This document shows, piece after piece, positions 8,345 to 17,084 of a stretch of 35,667 bases of DNA. Source of the DNA: Shewanella benthica KT99 (lineage in GTDB: Bacteria > Pseudomonadota > Gammaproteobacteria > Enterobacterales > Shewanellaceae); assembly GCF_000172075.1 (NCBI RefSeq), contig NZ_ABIC01000043.1, positions 1 to 35,667 of the forward strand, written 5' to 3'. The position numbers and the translations under genes are program-made. Under the pieces are notes generated by a model. It saw only the letters and a list, made by a program, of their open reading frames with translations, was not told the DNA's origin and did not search any database. Each line of letters opens with the position of its first letter. Within the stretch, counting starts at the first letter, position 1.

Positions 8345-8660
8345 TTACTGGACACTCATATTTTTCAGCTGTGAATCAACGCCGAGTGTCAGATAGAGTA
8401 TATCAGCCCGGTCTAAATTGCCTTCAAGTCGATCGGTTATTGTGATCTTATGCCCGACATTTTCAATGTCACTGCTCACGTCGTCAGGCAGTGACAAGTC
8501 TTTGACCGAGCAGGTTAAAGGCACAACCAAAGCTAATACGGATACTCGGTTCGAAAACAGCTTGCCTAAAATAGCGCCTTCACGCACATAAGTTCGTTGC
8601 TGTGTTAATGCGTCATACAGGAAGCTACATAGAATATCTGTTGGGCTACATCCAGATCAC
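8345..8660 (-). pseudogene. pyrB: Collapsed aspartate carbamoyltransferase pseudogene
   Basis: Minus-strand pieces of PyrB remain in the right order. A decayed N-terminal stretch (LD..QQIFYVAS, about 8610-8660) comes first. Then comes REGAILGKLF, followed in another frame by FEPSIRISFGCAFNLLG, corresponding to the carbamoyl-phosphate motif FEPSTRTR with two residues deleted. After a large deletion follows SDIENVGHKITITD...LEGNLDRADILYLT. A second large deletion joins this to LGVDSQL near the C-terminus. An intact enzyme has about 310-340 residues; here only an 80-codon open frame survives, with frameshifts and the catalytic middle missing. In other Shewanella a pyrB gene lies next to hemL (from memory), which supports the identity. 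The loss implies pyrimidine synthesis uses another ATCase gene or is impaired. Confidence 0.85.
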
Positions 8661-8675
8661 CGAGAGGATGTGAGA

Positions 8676-10385
8676 TTATACTTGCCCTGAATTTATCTCT
8701 TTTTGTAGCACTGCCCAGCTTATCACGCCGATGACTTTGTCTTCGCTATCTTGGTAAATATAGACCTCACCGCGGCGTTCACGGCAAAGTATTTGGTAGA
8801 CTTCATTGAGGGTGGCTGTATCCGGGAGCCCCCGCATAGGCTGGCGGGTCAATGTGCTGACGTCATCGGTAGCTTGCAGTTCGAGTTGTAACATCTGAAT
8901 ATCACCTAAGTTATTTCTCACAAGCACAGAGCGTCCCTCTGCTCGTTTTAATACTTCTAGCAATAACTCCTCGTTATCTTTGACGATAACTAAGCGTCTA
9001 TCCATCAAGGCGCGAACGCCGGTTTTCATCAGCCCTTGCCTGACTGGTGATACCTTATAATCGAGGCCCATGATCTCAAGTTGATTATAAAACAGGGATT
9101 TAGTGTTAAATCCTTGGTGAGCGACCAGGAATGCCGGGATACTGACAAACATGGCTGGCAAGATCATCGAGGCATTATTGGTTAATTCGAGCAGTGCAAT
9201 GAGTGCCGCCAGAGGGGCGCCGAGGCAGACCCCCATCATGGCCGTCATGCCTATTATGGTATAGAGGCCGATATAGGGCGCTATGGCAGGGAAAGCCGCG
9301 GCACTGATGATAGCCAGTATGGCGCCGAGCAAAGCACCTATACCAAATAGCGGGCCGATGATCCCACCAGGAATCCCTAGGCCCAGAGCGGCGATGGTGG
9401 CAATGATTTTCCCGATGAGCAGGGCAATGAGAAAGAGTAGACCTGGGTGTTCACTGATTGCCCGTTCTATGGCCAGATCGCCACTGCCTAAGGCTTCCGG
9501 TAAAAATACACCGACCAGAGTGGTGATGATACCCGCCAAGAGCAGACGATAAATCAAGGGCCAGTGTTGTCCCTTGGCGGTGACTTTTAACAGTGAGGTG
9601 TTAAACAGGGCGGCCACACATCCTATGATCACTCCCGTGATGGCCAGAATAGGGTATTGGGACAGTGGAATACGAATGACTCCAATTTGTTCATACTCAT
9701 GAATATTACCGAAAACCAGCTGGCTCGATACCGCGCCGCAGATGGCCGATATCATGATTGGAAAGAAGTAATGCAGCTTATATTCCCGTAATATGACCTC
9801 GAATACGAAAAATACACCGGCCAGCGGCGCGTTGAAGGTTGCAGCTATGCCTGCGGCAATCCCCCCTGAACACATGATGCGGACACTGTTATCGGGCAGG
9901 TTAAACTTTTCTGCCAAGACGCTGGCACTGACAGCCCCCAGATGTATGGCAGGACCTTCCCGGCCGACGGAGAAGTTAGTGGCGAGAGCGAATAGCGCCT
10001 GAAAAAATTGACCCGGGGCCGATTGCAGGGGGACCTTGCCATAGTGAAGCTTCACTCTGTGGAGTACATAGGCGATGCCCATGCGCTTATAGCGTTGTGA
10101 CCCCATTCGAGCCACTAGCCAGATTAAAAGTGCGCCTAATATGGGTAAAAGCACTCGCCAGTCGTCAAGTATCTCAGTAAACTCGAGCTCGCTGGTTTGG
10201 GTATAATTGTTCAGCCAGAGGAGTAACAGTCTAAATAGAATGATGACACCAGAGGCGATGAGGGCAAATAACAGGGCTAACATACACAGTTGCAGACTGA
10301 GCTTAGCCTGAGATAGCTTGTCTTGCAGATCTGTTCTCAGGTATGTCTGGCATCGCGTGTAGGTGTTTTTTATTCTGTTTTGCAC
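8676..10385 (-). CDS. clcA: ClC-family chloride channel/antiporter with CBS domains
   Basis: Inner-membrane ClC protein moving chloride, probably as a Cl-/H+ antiporter. The pore signature SVGREGPAIHLGA contains the gating Glu; GLGIPGGIIGPLFGIGA and LGAPLAALIALLELT follow. About ten to twelve membrane helices span residues 25-410. The soluble C-terminus (about 430-569) resembles a CBS pair (RRLVIVKDNEELLLEVLKRA and GEVYIYQDSEDKVIGVISW). I place the start at the GTG at 10385, preceded by AGGAAGG five bases upstream. The frame stays open 20 codons further to a GTG at 10445, but without a ribosome site. It is divergent from the gene at 10472. Confidence 0.9.
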   Translation of the reverse strand: MQNRIKNTYTRCQTYLRTDLQDKLSQAKLSLQLCMLALLFALIASGVIILFRLLLLWLNNYTQTSELEFTEILDDWRVLLPILGALLIWLVARMGSQRYKRMGIAYVLHRVKLHYGKVPLQSAPGQFFQALFALATNFSVGREGPAIHLGAVSASVLAEKFNLPDNSVRIMCSGGIAAGIAATFNAPLAGVFFVFEVILREYKLHYFFPIMISAICGAVSSQLVFGNIHEYEQIGVIRIPLSQYPILAITGVIIGCVAALFNTSLLKVTAKGQHWPLIYRLLLAGIITTLVGVFLPEALGSGDLAIERAISEHPGLLFLIALLIGKIIATIAALGLGIPGGIIGPLFGIGALLGAILAIISAAAFPAIAPYIGLYTIIGMTAMMGVCLGAPLAALIALLELTNNASMILPAMFVSIPAFLVAHQGFNTKSLFYNQLEIMGLDYKVSPVRQGLMKTGVRALMDRRLVIVKDNEELLLEVLKRAEGRSVLVRNNLGDIQMLQLELQATDDVSTLTRQPMRGLPDTATLNEVYQILCRERRGEVYIYQDSEDKVIGVISWAVLQKEINSGQV

Positions 10386-10471
10386 CGGAGCCTTCCTGAG
10401 TTTCCATTGCCTGCCATCATTTTGGCGGTGAGACCATTTACACACAAGTTATATTAAGAGGTTGTTAGTTA

Positions 10472-11233
10472 ATGGCAAATTATCATCGTTGGCTCGATCG
10501 TATTCAAGTGTTAGAGCGAAAAATTCGACCATCGAGTGTTTATTTACTGCTACTGGTCTTGCTTGCCTTTGTCTTGGGGGGACTCGGTTATAATTTATGG
10601 TCCGACCATAACCGACCCGCGCTAAAGAATAACATAGAACAGTTAAGTAAATTGACTAAGCAGCTGAATATTCAGGCTCAAACTTTAGCGGCCAGGAATC
10701 TGGAACTGGCTTTATCTAGAGAAACTAACGCTAAAATGCAGGACTTGTTCGCAGAGCAACATGGTAAAGAGAGAGGCTTGCTTAGGGAGCTGGCATTCTA
10801 TCGCAGTATCATGGCACCCGAGAGTATTGCCGATGGTGTAGCCATTCACGGATTAGAGTTTACCCCTAATCTGCTGCCGAATCAGTATCGACTCAAGCTC
10901 ATCCTAACTCAGCTGCAGAAGCGTAAGCAGTCTCTGAAGGGCAGAGCCGAATTTTTATTTGTGGGGGTCCAAGATGGGAAAATTGCCGAACTTAGCCTGG
11001 CTACACTCACAGGTGACGAAAGTTTGAATTTTAGGTTTCGATATTTTCAGGTGCTGGAGGCTGAGGTCACTTTACCGGAGAGCTTTAAATTGTCTAGAAT
11101 CATCGCTAAGGTCATAGTCCCGTCGAGTCGTTGGACTAAAGGCTCCCAGGCTGAAATGGAGTTTTCTGCCCTTGTTCTGCTCCCCGGGACGAACAAGGCA
11201 GCGACAGACAAAATCGACAAACCAGTTCAATGA
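10472..11233 (+). CDS. DUF6776-like membrane-anchored coiled-coil protein
   Basis: A conserved hypothetical protein of 253 residues whose function I cannot name. One membrane segment lies at about residues 22-43 (SVYLLLLVLLAFVLGGLGYNL), leaving the bulk outside the cytoplasm. A coiled coil covers about 50-110 (LSKLTKQLNIQAQTLAARNL), and a beta-rich domain with a run of basic residues (LQKRKQSLKGRAEFLFVG) follows. This arrangement fits the DUF6776 family, a match made from memory. AGAGG sits about ten bases before the ATG. erpA follows 80 bp downstream on the same strand and may be co-transcribed. The C-terminal tail (KAATDKIDKPVQ) is polar and probably flexible. Confidence 0.75.
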   Translation: MANYHRWLDRIQVLERKIRPSSVYLLLLVLLAFVLGGLGYNLWSDHNRPALKNNIEQLSKLTKQLNIQAQTLAARNLELALSRETNAKMQDLFAEQHGKERGLLRELAFYRSIMAPESIADGVAIHGLEFTPNLLPNQYRLKLILTQLQKRKQSLKGRAEFLFVGVQDGKIAELSLATLTGDESLNFRFRYFQVLEAEVTLPESFKLSRIIAKVIVPSSRWTKGSQAEMEFSALVLLPGTNKAATDKIDKPVQ

Positions 11234-11313
11234 TCGACTGAGCTGATGTTATTACTTGAACATATTGGTCAGGTATTAGATAATCCCCACAGTAATTAGA
11301 TCTAGAGGTACTC

Positions 11314-11685
11314 ATGACTGAACAAACTGCCGAACAAGCGACTGAAACTGATGATGCTTTGCCTATTCGATTTACCGATGCGGCGGCCTCAAAGGTAAAA
11401 ACGCTTCTGGATGAAGAAGAAAATGATGCATTAAAGCTACGTGTCTACGTCACGGGTGGCGGATGTTCTGGTTTTCAGTACGGCTTCACCTTCGATGAGA
11501 AGGTTAACGAAGGTGATCTCACCGTCGAGAAGCAGGGAGTCCAGTTAGTCGTCGATCCTATGAGCTTACAGTATCTGGTTGGTGGTGAAGTCGATTACAC
11601 CACAGGTCTTGAAGGTTCACGCTTCTTCGTGAAGAACCCCAATGCGACGACAACCTGCGGTTGTGGAGCTAGCTTCTCAGTATAA
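11314..11685 (+). CDS. erpA: Iron-sulfur cluster insertion protein ErpA
   Basis: A-type carrier that delivers [4Fe-4S] clusters to apo-proteins, including enzymes of isoprenoid synthesis and respiration. The three conserved ligand cysteines are present: Cys51 in GGGCSGFQYGF, and Cys115 and Cys117 in TTCGCGASFSV. The 123-residue length is slightly above the usual 113-116 because of an acidic N-terminal extension. AGAGGT lies just before the ATG. The gene ends about 32 bp before a strong hairpin terminator. The GFQYGF and LQYLVGGEVDY wording favours ErpA over IscA or SufA. Confidence 0.95.
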   Translation: MTEQTAEQATETDDALPIRFTDAAASKVKTLLDEEENDALKLRVYVTGGGCSGFQYGFTFDEKVNEGDLTVEKQGVQLVVDPMSLQYLVGGEVDYTTGLEGSRFFVKNPNATTTCGCGASFSV

Positions 11686-11716
11686 GCACTTAGCTATGCT
11701 GATAGAAAATAATTTT

Positions 11717-11748
11717 AAAAAAGCCAGTTGCATTGCAACTGGCTTTTT
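11717..11748. terminator. Bidirectional terminator, erpA / 11768 gene
   Basis: The inverted repeat AGCCAGTTGCA/TGCAACTGGCT around a single T is flanked by an A-run on the left and a T-run on the right. It lies between two convergent genes and can serve both. Confidence 0.92.
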
Positions 11749-11767
11749 GTTGGAGATTTTTTAAAAA

Positions 11768-12295
11768 TTAACTCATGATATTCATGTTTATCTTGGTATT
11801 GAAATAGGCTCTTACCTTAGGGGTAAAGGCTATCCAGACTTGAACCATAGCAAGTACGATTATGATGCCGAAGATGACGAAGTCGGGGACTTTTGTTTGT
11901 AGTTCACCTAGCTTAAATGTCGAAGGATTGCCGACAAGTAAATTTTCTGGATCATACAGGTAGACAGGCAACATACTGACCAGAGCAAGTTGGAGTACCG
12001 TATAACCTTGCAGGAAGTACATAGCCGTTCGCTGGCGCCCAAGTATGGCAATCACCATGATTATGGTCAGTATGCAAAATAGTTCGCCTTGTTTTGCTAT
12101 GAGACCGCTAATTGAGGCAATGACAAAGAAAGCGCATAGGGTGGCAAGCCTTTTAGGCAGAGGTTGTTTTACTACAGGTATAGCAGCTGAATTAGCCTGT
12201 GTTTGCAGAGCTTCATTGTTTTCAATGTCACGATTTGTGGCTTCATCTAAGTCGTCGCCATTATCGATTGAAGGTTCTGAGGTGTTATTTTTCAA
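11768..12295 (-). CDS. Hypothetical four-helix membrane protein
   Basis: A 175-residue protein I do not recognise. The first 48 residues are polar and acidic (SIDNGDDLDEATNRDIENNE) and probably cytoplasmic. Four hydrophobic segments follow: about 50-66, 70-85, 93-112 and 139-160. A loop between the third and fourth contains YLYDPENLLVGNPSTF. No catalytic motif is visible. The gene lies 28 bp downstream of the DUF2750 gene on the same strand and probably shares its transcript; a strong terminator follows. Normal codon use and length argue for a real gene of limited distribution. Confidence 0.7.
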   Translation of the reverse strand: MKNNTSEPSIDNGDDLDEATNRDIENNEALQTQANSAAIPVVKQPLPKRLATLCAFFVIASISGLIAKQGELFCILTIIMVIAILGRQRTAMYFLQGYTVLQLALVSMLPVYLYDPENLLVGNPSTFKLGELQTKVPDFVIFGIIIVLAMVQVWIAFTPKVRAYFNTKINMNIMS

Positions 12296-12323
12296 GCTGG
12301 TTCTCCTGTCAGTAAAGTCTAAA

Positions 12324-12695
12324 TTAGTGACTCTGCTTTGGCGCTAGACGCTGCTCTAACTCATAGGGAGGAATAACGACACCTAGATCATCTTGCACTG
12401 GGTATACAGCAACAAATAGATCATCATCTTGCATGCCAGGAACCCAACGTTCCAACCATTCAGCTACCGGAATTTCGAGTGGAATACAGCTTTCCCAGTC
12501 ATCGACAGCCCAAGATTTAGCCGCTTCTTCGCTAGGCCACATAGGAATACAATCTTCCTCTTCTGTAGTTAGCATTACGCAGCCGTCATCATCTTGAAGG
12601 GTCCATAGTGTCTTTTCAGACTTTACTTGCTCAACAAAGTAGTCGTAGCGAGCTTCTGGAGTCATCTGGCTTGCATCTTTGGCACTTTTACTCAT
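12324..12695 (-). CDS. DUF2750 domain protein
   Basis: A small, acidic, soluble protein of the DUF2750 family, function unknown. Family-like features are the N-terminal RYDYFVEQVKSEKTLWTLQDDDG, the MWPSEEAAKSWAVDDWESC stretch and a C-terminal PGMQDDDLFVAVYP. I start at the ATG at 12695 (MSKSAKD, 123 residues), which has GAGAG six bases upstream. An ATG twelve bases earlier has no ribosome site. It is the first gene of a two-gene minus-strand unit with the membrane protein at 11768. The acidic repeats (DDDG, EEED, DDW, QDDD) are striking but give no functional clue. Confidence 0.8.
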   Translation of the reverse strand: MSKSAKDASQMTPEARYDYFVEQVKSEKTLWTLQDDDGCVMLTTEEEDCIPMWPSEEAAKSWAVDDWESCIPLEIPVAEWLERWVPGMQDDDLFVAVYPVQDDLGVVIPPYELEQRLAPKQSH

Positions 12696-12851
12696 GGTAT
12701 CTCTCATTTATTGGGTTTACGCATCTTTCGGGCGATCATATCATTTCGAAGGGAGGATATAGAGTAGATTTTTAACGGTGGGAGAAAAGAATGGTAAATG
12801 GAAAAAGTGCACCGACTCGAAGGCGTTGAGTACGGCGCACCGATTACGCTT

Positions 12852-12940
12852 AGTTATACCATTCCGTCATCGATGGGCCTTGAATTGAAAAAACTGAGAG
12901 TCTCAGAACTGACCAGATACTTATATGGAATGGTATTAGT
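12852..12940. repeat. Short inverted-repeat element, MITE-like
   Basis: ATACCATTCC at 12856-12865 faces its exact complement GGAATGGTAT at 12927-12936, and looser pairing continues outward (AGTTATACC against GGTATTAGT). The roughly 85-bp span lies in the 294-bp gap between anmK and the DUF2750 gene. Ends of this kind (TTATATGGAATGGTATTAGT) resemble short non-coding elements scattered through Shewanella and Vibrio genomes, recalled from memory. Nothing else is evident in this gap. Confidence 0.4.
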
Positions 12941-12989
12941 CTTTTGTGTTGAAAAACTTATCGTTAAAACCGAGGCCGCAGGATTTATT

Positions 12990-14111
12990 TTACGCTGCCG
13001 GGAAAAATGCGCCTAACACAGCCTCTCGACTCGCTCCAGTTACAGCCGGTAGATTTCCCGGCAGCCTGTTGTGGAACCGCATAGCAAGCCAGGCGAAGGC
13101 GATGCCTTCGACCCATTGTGGGTCTATCCCCAGCTCGGATGTGGTACTCAATTTGTACTTAGGTAACAGCTTAGCCAAGCGCCTCATCATCTCACCGTTG
13201 AATGCGCCTCCGCCGCAGACAAACAGCTCTCCACTCTCTGATAGCGCTAAGGTATCTTTAGCTATGCTATGGCAGGTTACATCGAGCAGCGTCGACTGGA
13301 TATCGGCTTGGTTAAGATAACCAAACGCCGCGGTCTGCTGCTCGAGCCAAGCTTGGTTGAACAGCTCTCGCCCGGTGCTTTTGGGGAAGTCTTGAGAGAA
13401 GTATGAGTGAGATAGCAGATGCTTGAGCAGCTTCTCATTGGTGGTGCCACTGGCAGCCCATGCACCGTCCTCGTCGTAGGCTTGTTGTAACGCCTGTTGG
13501 CACCAGGCATCTATCAAGGTATTTCCCGGCCCGGTATCGAAGCCTATGACCTGACGGTCAGCAGAAGGTTTGTTTGAGGGGAGGAAGGTGATGTTGGAGA
13601 TGCCGCCTATGTTGAGAATGATCCTCGGCGTGTCTGTTGTGGCAAATATCTCTTGATGAAAGGCTGGCACTAAGGGAGCACCTTGTCCACCTAAGGCGAT
13701 GTCTTTACGCCTGAAATCGGCGATAACATCGATACCGGTAGATACTGCTATGGTATTGGGATCGCCGATTTGCAGGGTGAATCCCATATCGAGATTGGGC
13801 ATATGTCTGACGGTTTGACCATGGCTGCCAATGGCGATCACTTGCTCTTTGGCAATGCCAGCCTTGGCTAGTAGGGCGTTGACGGCCACAGCGAATAACT
13901 GTCCCACGCTACGATCGAGTTGTCCTAGCAGGTTTATTTCGTCATTGCCCGGGAGGCAGAGGCGCTGTAAACCATTTAAGGTATGTTTTGGAATTACCTC
14001 ACTATGCTTGGCTACGAGTCTGGGTTGTTGCTTGCTAAAGTCGACCAAGACAGCATCGATACCATCCATGCTGGTACCAGACATCAAGCCAATATAGAAG
14101 TCTCTGCTCAT
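12990..14111 (-). CDS. anmK: Anhydro-N-acetylmuramic acid kinase
   Basis: Phosphorylates and opens 1,6-anhydro-MurNAc released during peptidoglycan turnover, giving MurNAc-6-phosphate for recycling. The 373 residues begin DFYIGLMSGTSMDGIDAVLVD, the ASKHA-fold phosphate-binding loop. Other family stretches follow in order: IGSHGQTVRH, DFRRKDIALGGQGAPLVPAFH, LNIGGISNITFL, GFDTGPGNTLIDAW and LFVCGGGAFN. The last third (QWVEGIAFAWLAMR) is also typical. It lies 83 bp after the M23 peptidase gene on the same strand, so two peptidoglycan genes probably form one transcript. Confidence 0.96.
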   Translation of the reverse strand: MSRDFYIGLMSGTSMDGIDAVLVDFSKQQPRLVAKHSEVIPKHTLNGLQRLCLPGNDEINLLGQLDRSVGQLFAVAVNALLAKAGIAKEQVIAIGSHGQTVRHMPNLDMGFTLQIGDPNTIAVSTGIDVIADFRRKDIALGGQGAPLVPAFHQEIFATTDTPRIILNIGGISNITFLPSNKPSADRQVIGFDTGPGNTLIDAWCQQALQQAYDEDGAWAASGTTNEKLLKHLLSHSYFSQDFPKSTGRELFNQAWLEQQTAAFGYLNQADIQSTLLDVTCHSIAKDTLALSESGELFVCGGGAFNGEMMRRLAKLLPKYKLSTTSELGIDPQWVEGIAFAWLAMRFHNRLPGNLPAVTGASREAVLGAFFPAA

Positions 14112-14194
14112 TGTAATATTTCCATTATCGTTCGAACAAGTAAGCGGGAATATCAGTTATTCCCGGGCCAGGCTAGGGGGTAAATGCGTTAAGA

Positions 14195-15625
14195 TTATTG
14201 TATTGAGGCTAGCTGGATCTGCTTGTCCTGTTGAAGTTTAGCCATGATTTGCTTACTTAGCGCCAAAAATTTGGATTTTTCTGACTTGGTGATGGGCAAT
14301 GATTTTGGCAGTTTGACCGTTCTAGGGTTTCTGTGCGTGCCATTGACGATAAATTCATAGTGCAGATGTGCACCTGTGACACGGCCCGTAGAGCCAAGGG
14401 TGCCGATGATCTGTCCCTGTTTAACCGTCTCTCCTTGCCTGACCTTACGCTTCTTCAGGTGCAAGTATTTAGTGGTATAGGTGTCGTTATGTTTGATAAA
14501 AACATAGTTACCATTGTATTGGTTGTAGGCTGACTTTATCACTCGGCCCTTACCCGCAGCTTTAATGGGGGTTCCTACCGCGGCGACATAATCAACTCCT
14601 CTATGGGCTCTGACTTGACCTGTGACCGGATGTAAGCGCTTAGGGTTGAAGCTTGAGCTAACATATTTGAAATCGACGGGGGAGCGCAGGAAGGCCTTGC
14701 GCATGCTACGTCCATCTTCCGAGTAATAGTTGCCATCCGTGTAGCGAACTGCTGTGTAGCGATCGCCCTGGTTACTAAATTCTGCGGCTAAGATATTACC
14801 ATTCCTGAGAAATTCACCATCGGCATATTCTTCTTCGAAGATGATGGAAAAATTATCTCCCCGTCTGATGTCCAACGCAAAATCGATATCCCAACCGAAG
14901 ATTGTCGCTAGCTGCATGATCTGGTTTGGGGTTAACCCTGCGCTCACGCCTGCATTCCAGAAGTTATTGTTAATGGTCGCGCTGGAAAATTTATTGCGGC
15001 TGTCAACTTTCTTGTTTGAAATATGTTCAAAATAGCCTTTGTCATCTCTATCGATTACGAGAGTGGATATGGGGTTGATATGGTAACTCAGTTGTAAAAA
15101 CTCACCGGCATCATCTTTCACTATGATGATCTCTTCACCCGGTATGATCCTCAGCAGGTTTTTCTTTGCTTTTGGCAGTTGGGTTATCTCATAGACATCT
15201 CTCGAGCTTAATCCGGCGCGATTAAATAGCGCCGCTAGGGTATCACCACTCTCTACTTTGAAATGCTTTACGTGTTTCTTTGGGACTTGTTGACGGTTTA
15301 ATCCGTCGATGGATCTCTCAGGTTGAGGCGAGCTCGGGGTATTTGAGTCGGTAATAGTCTGCCGAAGATCCGATGGTGGCGTCGGTGTGCGAAAAGAGAG
15401 AGGTGTCTTAAGCTGGGCTAACTTATCGGCACTCATATTTGAGCTGTCACTGCTGTCGCCATTGCCCAGCTTAATTGTGCCGGAAAGTTTGGAGTTGGTG
15501 TCCTTAGATGCATGGGGATCACCTGAGGGTAAAATAACTATGATTAAGGTCGCTAACACTAAGAAACACAAGAGTATTTGATGCACTTTCGGCAGTAATT
15601 TTAACAGTGTTATAACCTTTCCCAT
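14195..15625 (-). CDS. M23 peptidoglycan DD-metallopeptidase, OapA/MepM-like
   Basis: An envelope hydrolase that likely cuts peptide crosslinks of peptidoglycan. It has an N-terminal signal anchor (about residues 13-35, ILLCFLVLATLIIVILP), a Ser/Pro-rich linker, and an OapA/LysM-like module near 120-165 (VESGDTLAALFNRAGLSS). A C-terminal M23 domain (about 330-440) follows. The zinc ligands are visible: His and Asp in HRGVDY, and HLHYE, preceded by LGSTGRVTG. I start at the ATG at 15625 (476 residues), with AGGA nine bases upstream. The frame continues ten codons to a TTG that lacks support. MepM (YebA) is the nearest named type, but the exact cleavage specificity cannot be read here. anmK follows on the same strand. 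Confidence 0.88.
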   Translation of the reverse strand: MGKVITLLKLLPKVHQILLCFLVLATLIIVILPSGDPHASKDTNSKLSGTIKLGNGDSSDSSNMSADKLAQLKTPLSFRTPTPPSDLRQTITDSNTPSSPQPERSIDGLNRQQVPKKHVKHFKVESGDTLAALFNRAGLSSRDVYEITQLPKAKKNLLRIIPGEEIIIVKDDAGEFLQLSYHINPISTLVIDRDDKGYFEHISNKKVDSRNKFSSATINNNFWNAGVSAGLTPNQIMQLATIFGWDIDFALDIRRGDNFSIIFEEEYADGEFLRNGNILAAEFSNQGDRYTAVRYTDGNYYSEDGRSMRKAFLRSPVDFKYVSSSFNPKRLHPVTGQVRAHRGVDYVAAVGTPIKAAGKGRVIKSAYNQYNGNYVFIKHNDTYTTKYLHLKKRKVRQGETVKQGQIIGTLGSTGRVTGAHLHYEFIVNGTHRNPRTVKLPKSLPITKSEKSKFLALSKQIMAKLQQDKQIQLASIQ

Positions 15626-15762
15626 CGAACATTTTCCTGTTGATCTCAGTCGCAATTTTTTTGCTTATAGTGATCCCCTTAGTGTACACACTTTCAATTG
15701 TGCTGGCTAACAAGTAACATGACTCTTTATTTTTGAATGAGCTCCCAGGAGTAGTTGGCGAG

Positions 15763-16959
15763 ATGGCTGATTTAGACCAAGCATTTGCAGAGATTAAACG
15801 CGGTACCGATGAGATATTACTCGAGGCGGAACTGCTGGAAAAATTGAAAGAGGGACGTCCCTTACGTATTAAGCTTGGAGCCGATCCAACCGCGCCGGAT
15901 ATTCATCTTGGTCACACAGTGATCTTAAATAAGATGCGCACTTTCCAGGAGCTAGGCCATGACGTAATCTTCCTGATCGGCGATTTCACCGGCATGGTAG
16001 GCGATCCCAGTGGTAAGAATAGTACTCGTCCTCCACTGACTCGCGAGCAAGTACTCGCTAATGCAGAAACCTATAAGCAGCAGGTGTATAAGATTTTAGA
16101 CCCGGCTAAGACGCGCATCGTGTTTAACTCGACCTGGCTAGAACCATTGGGCGCGGCGGGCATGATCCGTCTCGCTTCTAAGCAAACGGTTGCGCGTATG
16201 ATGGAGCGAGATGACTTTAAGAAGCGTTATGCTTCGGGTCAGTCGATAGCCATTCATGAGTTTATGTATCCCTTGCTACAGGGTTATGACTCGGTAGCCT
16301 TGGAAGCCGACGTCGAACTGGGCGGTACCGATCAGAAGTTTAACTTGCTGATGGGACGCGAGTTACAGAAATCTGAGGGGCAAAAGCCTCAGACCGTTAT
16401 CATGATGCCATTGCTTGAAGGCCTGGATGGCGTGAAGAAGATGTCCAAGTCTGCGAACAACTATATCGGTGTGAGTGAGCCTGCCGGTGAGATGTTTGGT
16501 AAGATCATGTCTATCTCTGATGTGCTGATGTGGCGTTACTTCGAGCTGTTGTCATTCCGCCCTCTTGCTGAAATTGAGCAGTTTAAGGCAGATATCGAAG
16601 CCGGAGCCAATCCGCGTGATATCAAGATAGCCTTAGCGAAAGAGATCATCGCACGTTTCCATGATGAAGCCGCTGCGGACGCTGCCCATCAGGAGTTCAT
16701 CAATCGTTTTCAGAAGGGGGCTATCCCGGATGATATCGAAGAGGTTGAGCTGAGTGTGGGTGACGGTATCGCCATCGCCAACTTGCTCAAGGAGCTAGGC
16801 TTCGTCAAGTCGACCTCGGATGCCATGCGTATGATCAAGCAAGGCGCGGCCAAGATAGACGGCGTAAAGATTAAAGACACACGCCTGCAGCTCACTGCCG
16901 GTACGAGCGGTATTTTCCAGGTCGGTAAACGTAAGTTTGCCAAGGTGACCTTGGTTTAA
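15763..16959 (+). CDS. tyrS: Tyrosyl-tRNA synthetase
   Basis: Charges tRNA-Tyr with tyrosine. Class I features are HLGH at residues 48-51 (the HIGH motif) and KMSKS at 226-230. The tyrosine-site stretches FLIGDFTGMVGDPSG and ELGGTDQKFNLLMGREL are also clear. An S4 RNA-binding domain occupies the last 60 residues (ELGFVKSTSDAMRMIKQGAAKID). I choose the ATG at 15763 (398 residues). The frame is open ten codons upstream to a TTG, but MADLDQ is the family-like start and AGGAG lies upstream of it. The length and the FTGMVGDPSGK wording place it in the TyrZ-like branch. Confidence 0.96.
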   Translation: MADLDQAFAEIKRGTDEILLEAELLEKLKEGRPLRIKLGADPTAPDIHLGHTVILNKMRTFQELGHDVIFLIGDFTGMVGDPSGKNSTRPPLTREQVLANAETYKQQVYKILDPAKTRIVFNSTWLEPLGAAGMIRLASKQTVARMMERDDFKKRYASGQSIAIHEFMYPLLQGYDSVALEADVELGGTDQKFNLLMGRELQKSEGQKPQTVIMMPLLEGLDGVKKMSKSANNYIGVSEPAGEMFGKIMSISDVLMWRYFELLSFRPLAEIEQFKADIEAGANPRDIKIALAKEIIARFHDEAAADAAHQEFINRFQKGAIPDDIEEVELSVGDGIAIANLLKELGFVKSTSDAMRMIKQGAAKIDGVKIKDTRLQLTAGTSGIFQVGKRKFAKVTLV

Positions 16960-16965
16960 ACCTAT

Positions 16966-16998
16966 CAGCCTCTAGGACTTAGGTTCTAGAGGCTTTCG
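16966..16998 (+). terminator. tyrS terminator
   Basis: The stem AGCCTCTAGGAC/GTTCTAGAGGCT, with one G-T pair and a short loop, begins seven bases after the tyrS stop. The following T-run is short (TTCGTC), so termination may be moderate. Confidence 0.65.
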
Positions 16999-17084
16999 TC
17001 ATCTCACTTTGTGTCATTCAGGATGCAGTCCGTCTATCAGCTTGCCCTGTAAGCGTCAGATCCTTTCTTCTTTTGCCCCTTATC

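Noticed and set aside
8345..8587. An 80-residue hypothetical protein upstream of hemL.
   Set aside because: Its pieces match separate parts of PyrB with frameshifts between them, so it is better described as a pseudogene remnant.
12798..13016. A 72-codon open frame upstream of the anmK end.
   Set aside because: No ribosome site or family match; it crosses the inverted-repeat element and runs into the end of anmK on the other strand.
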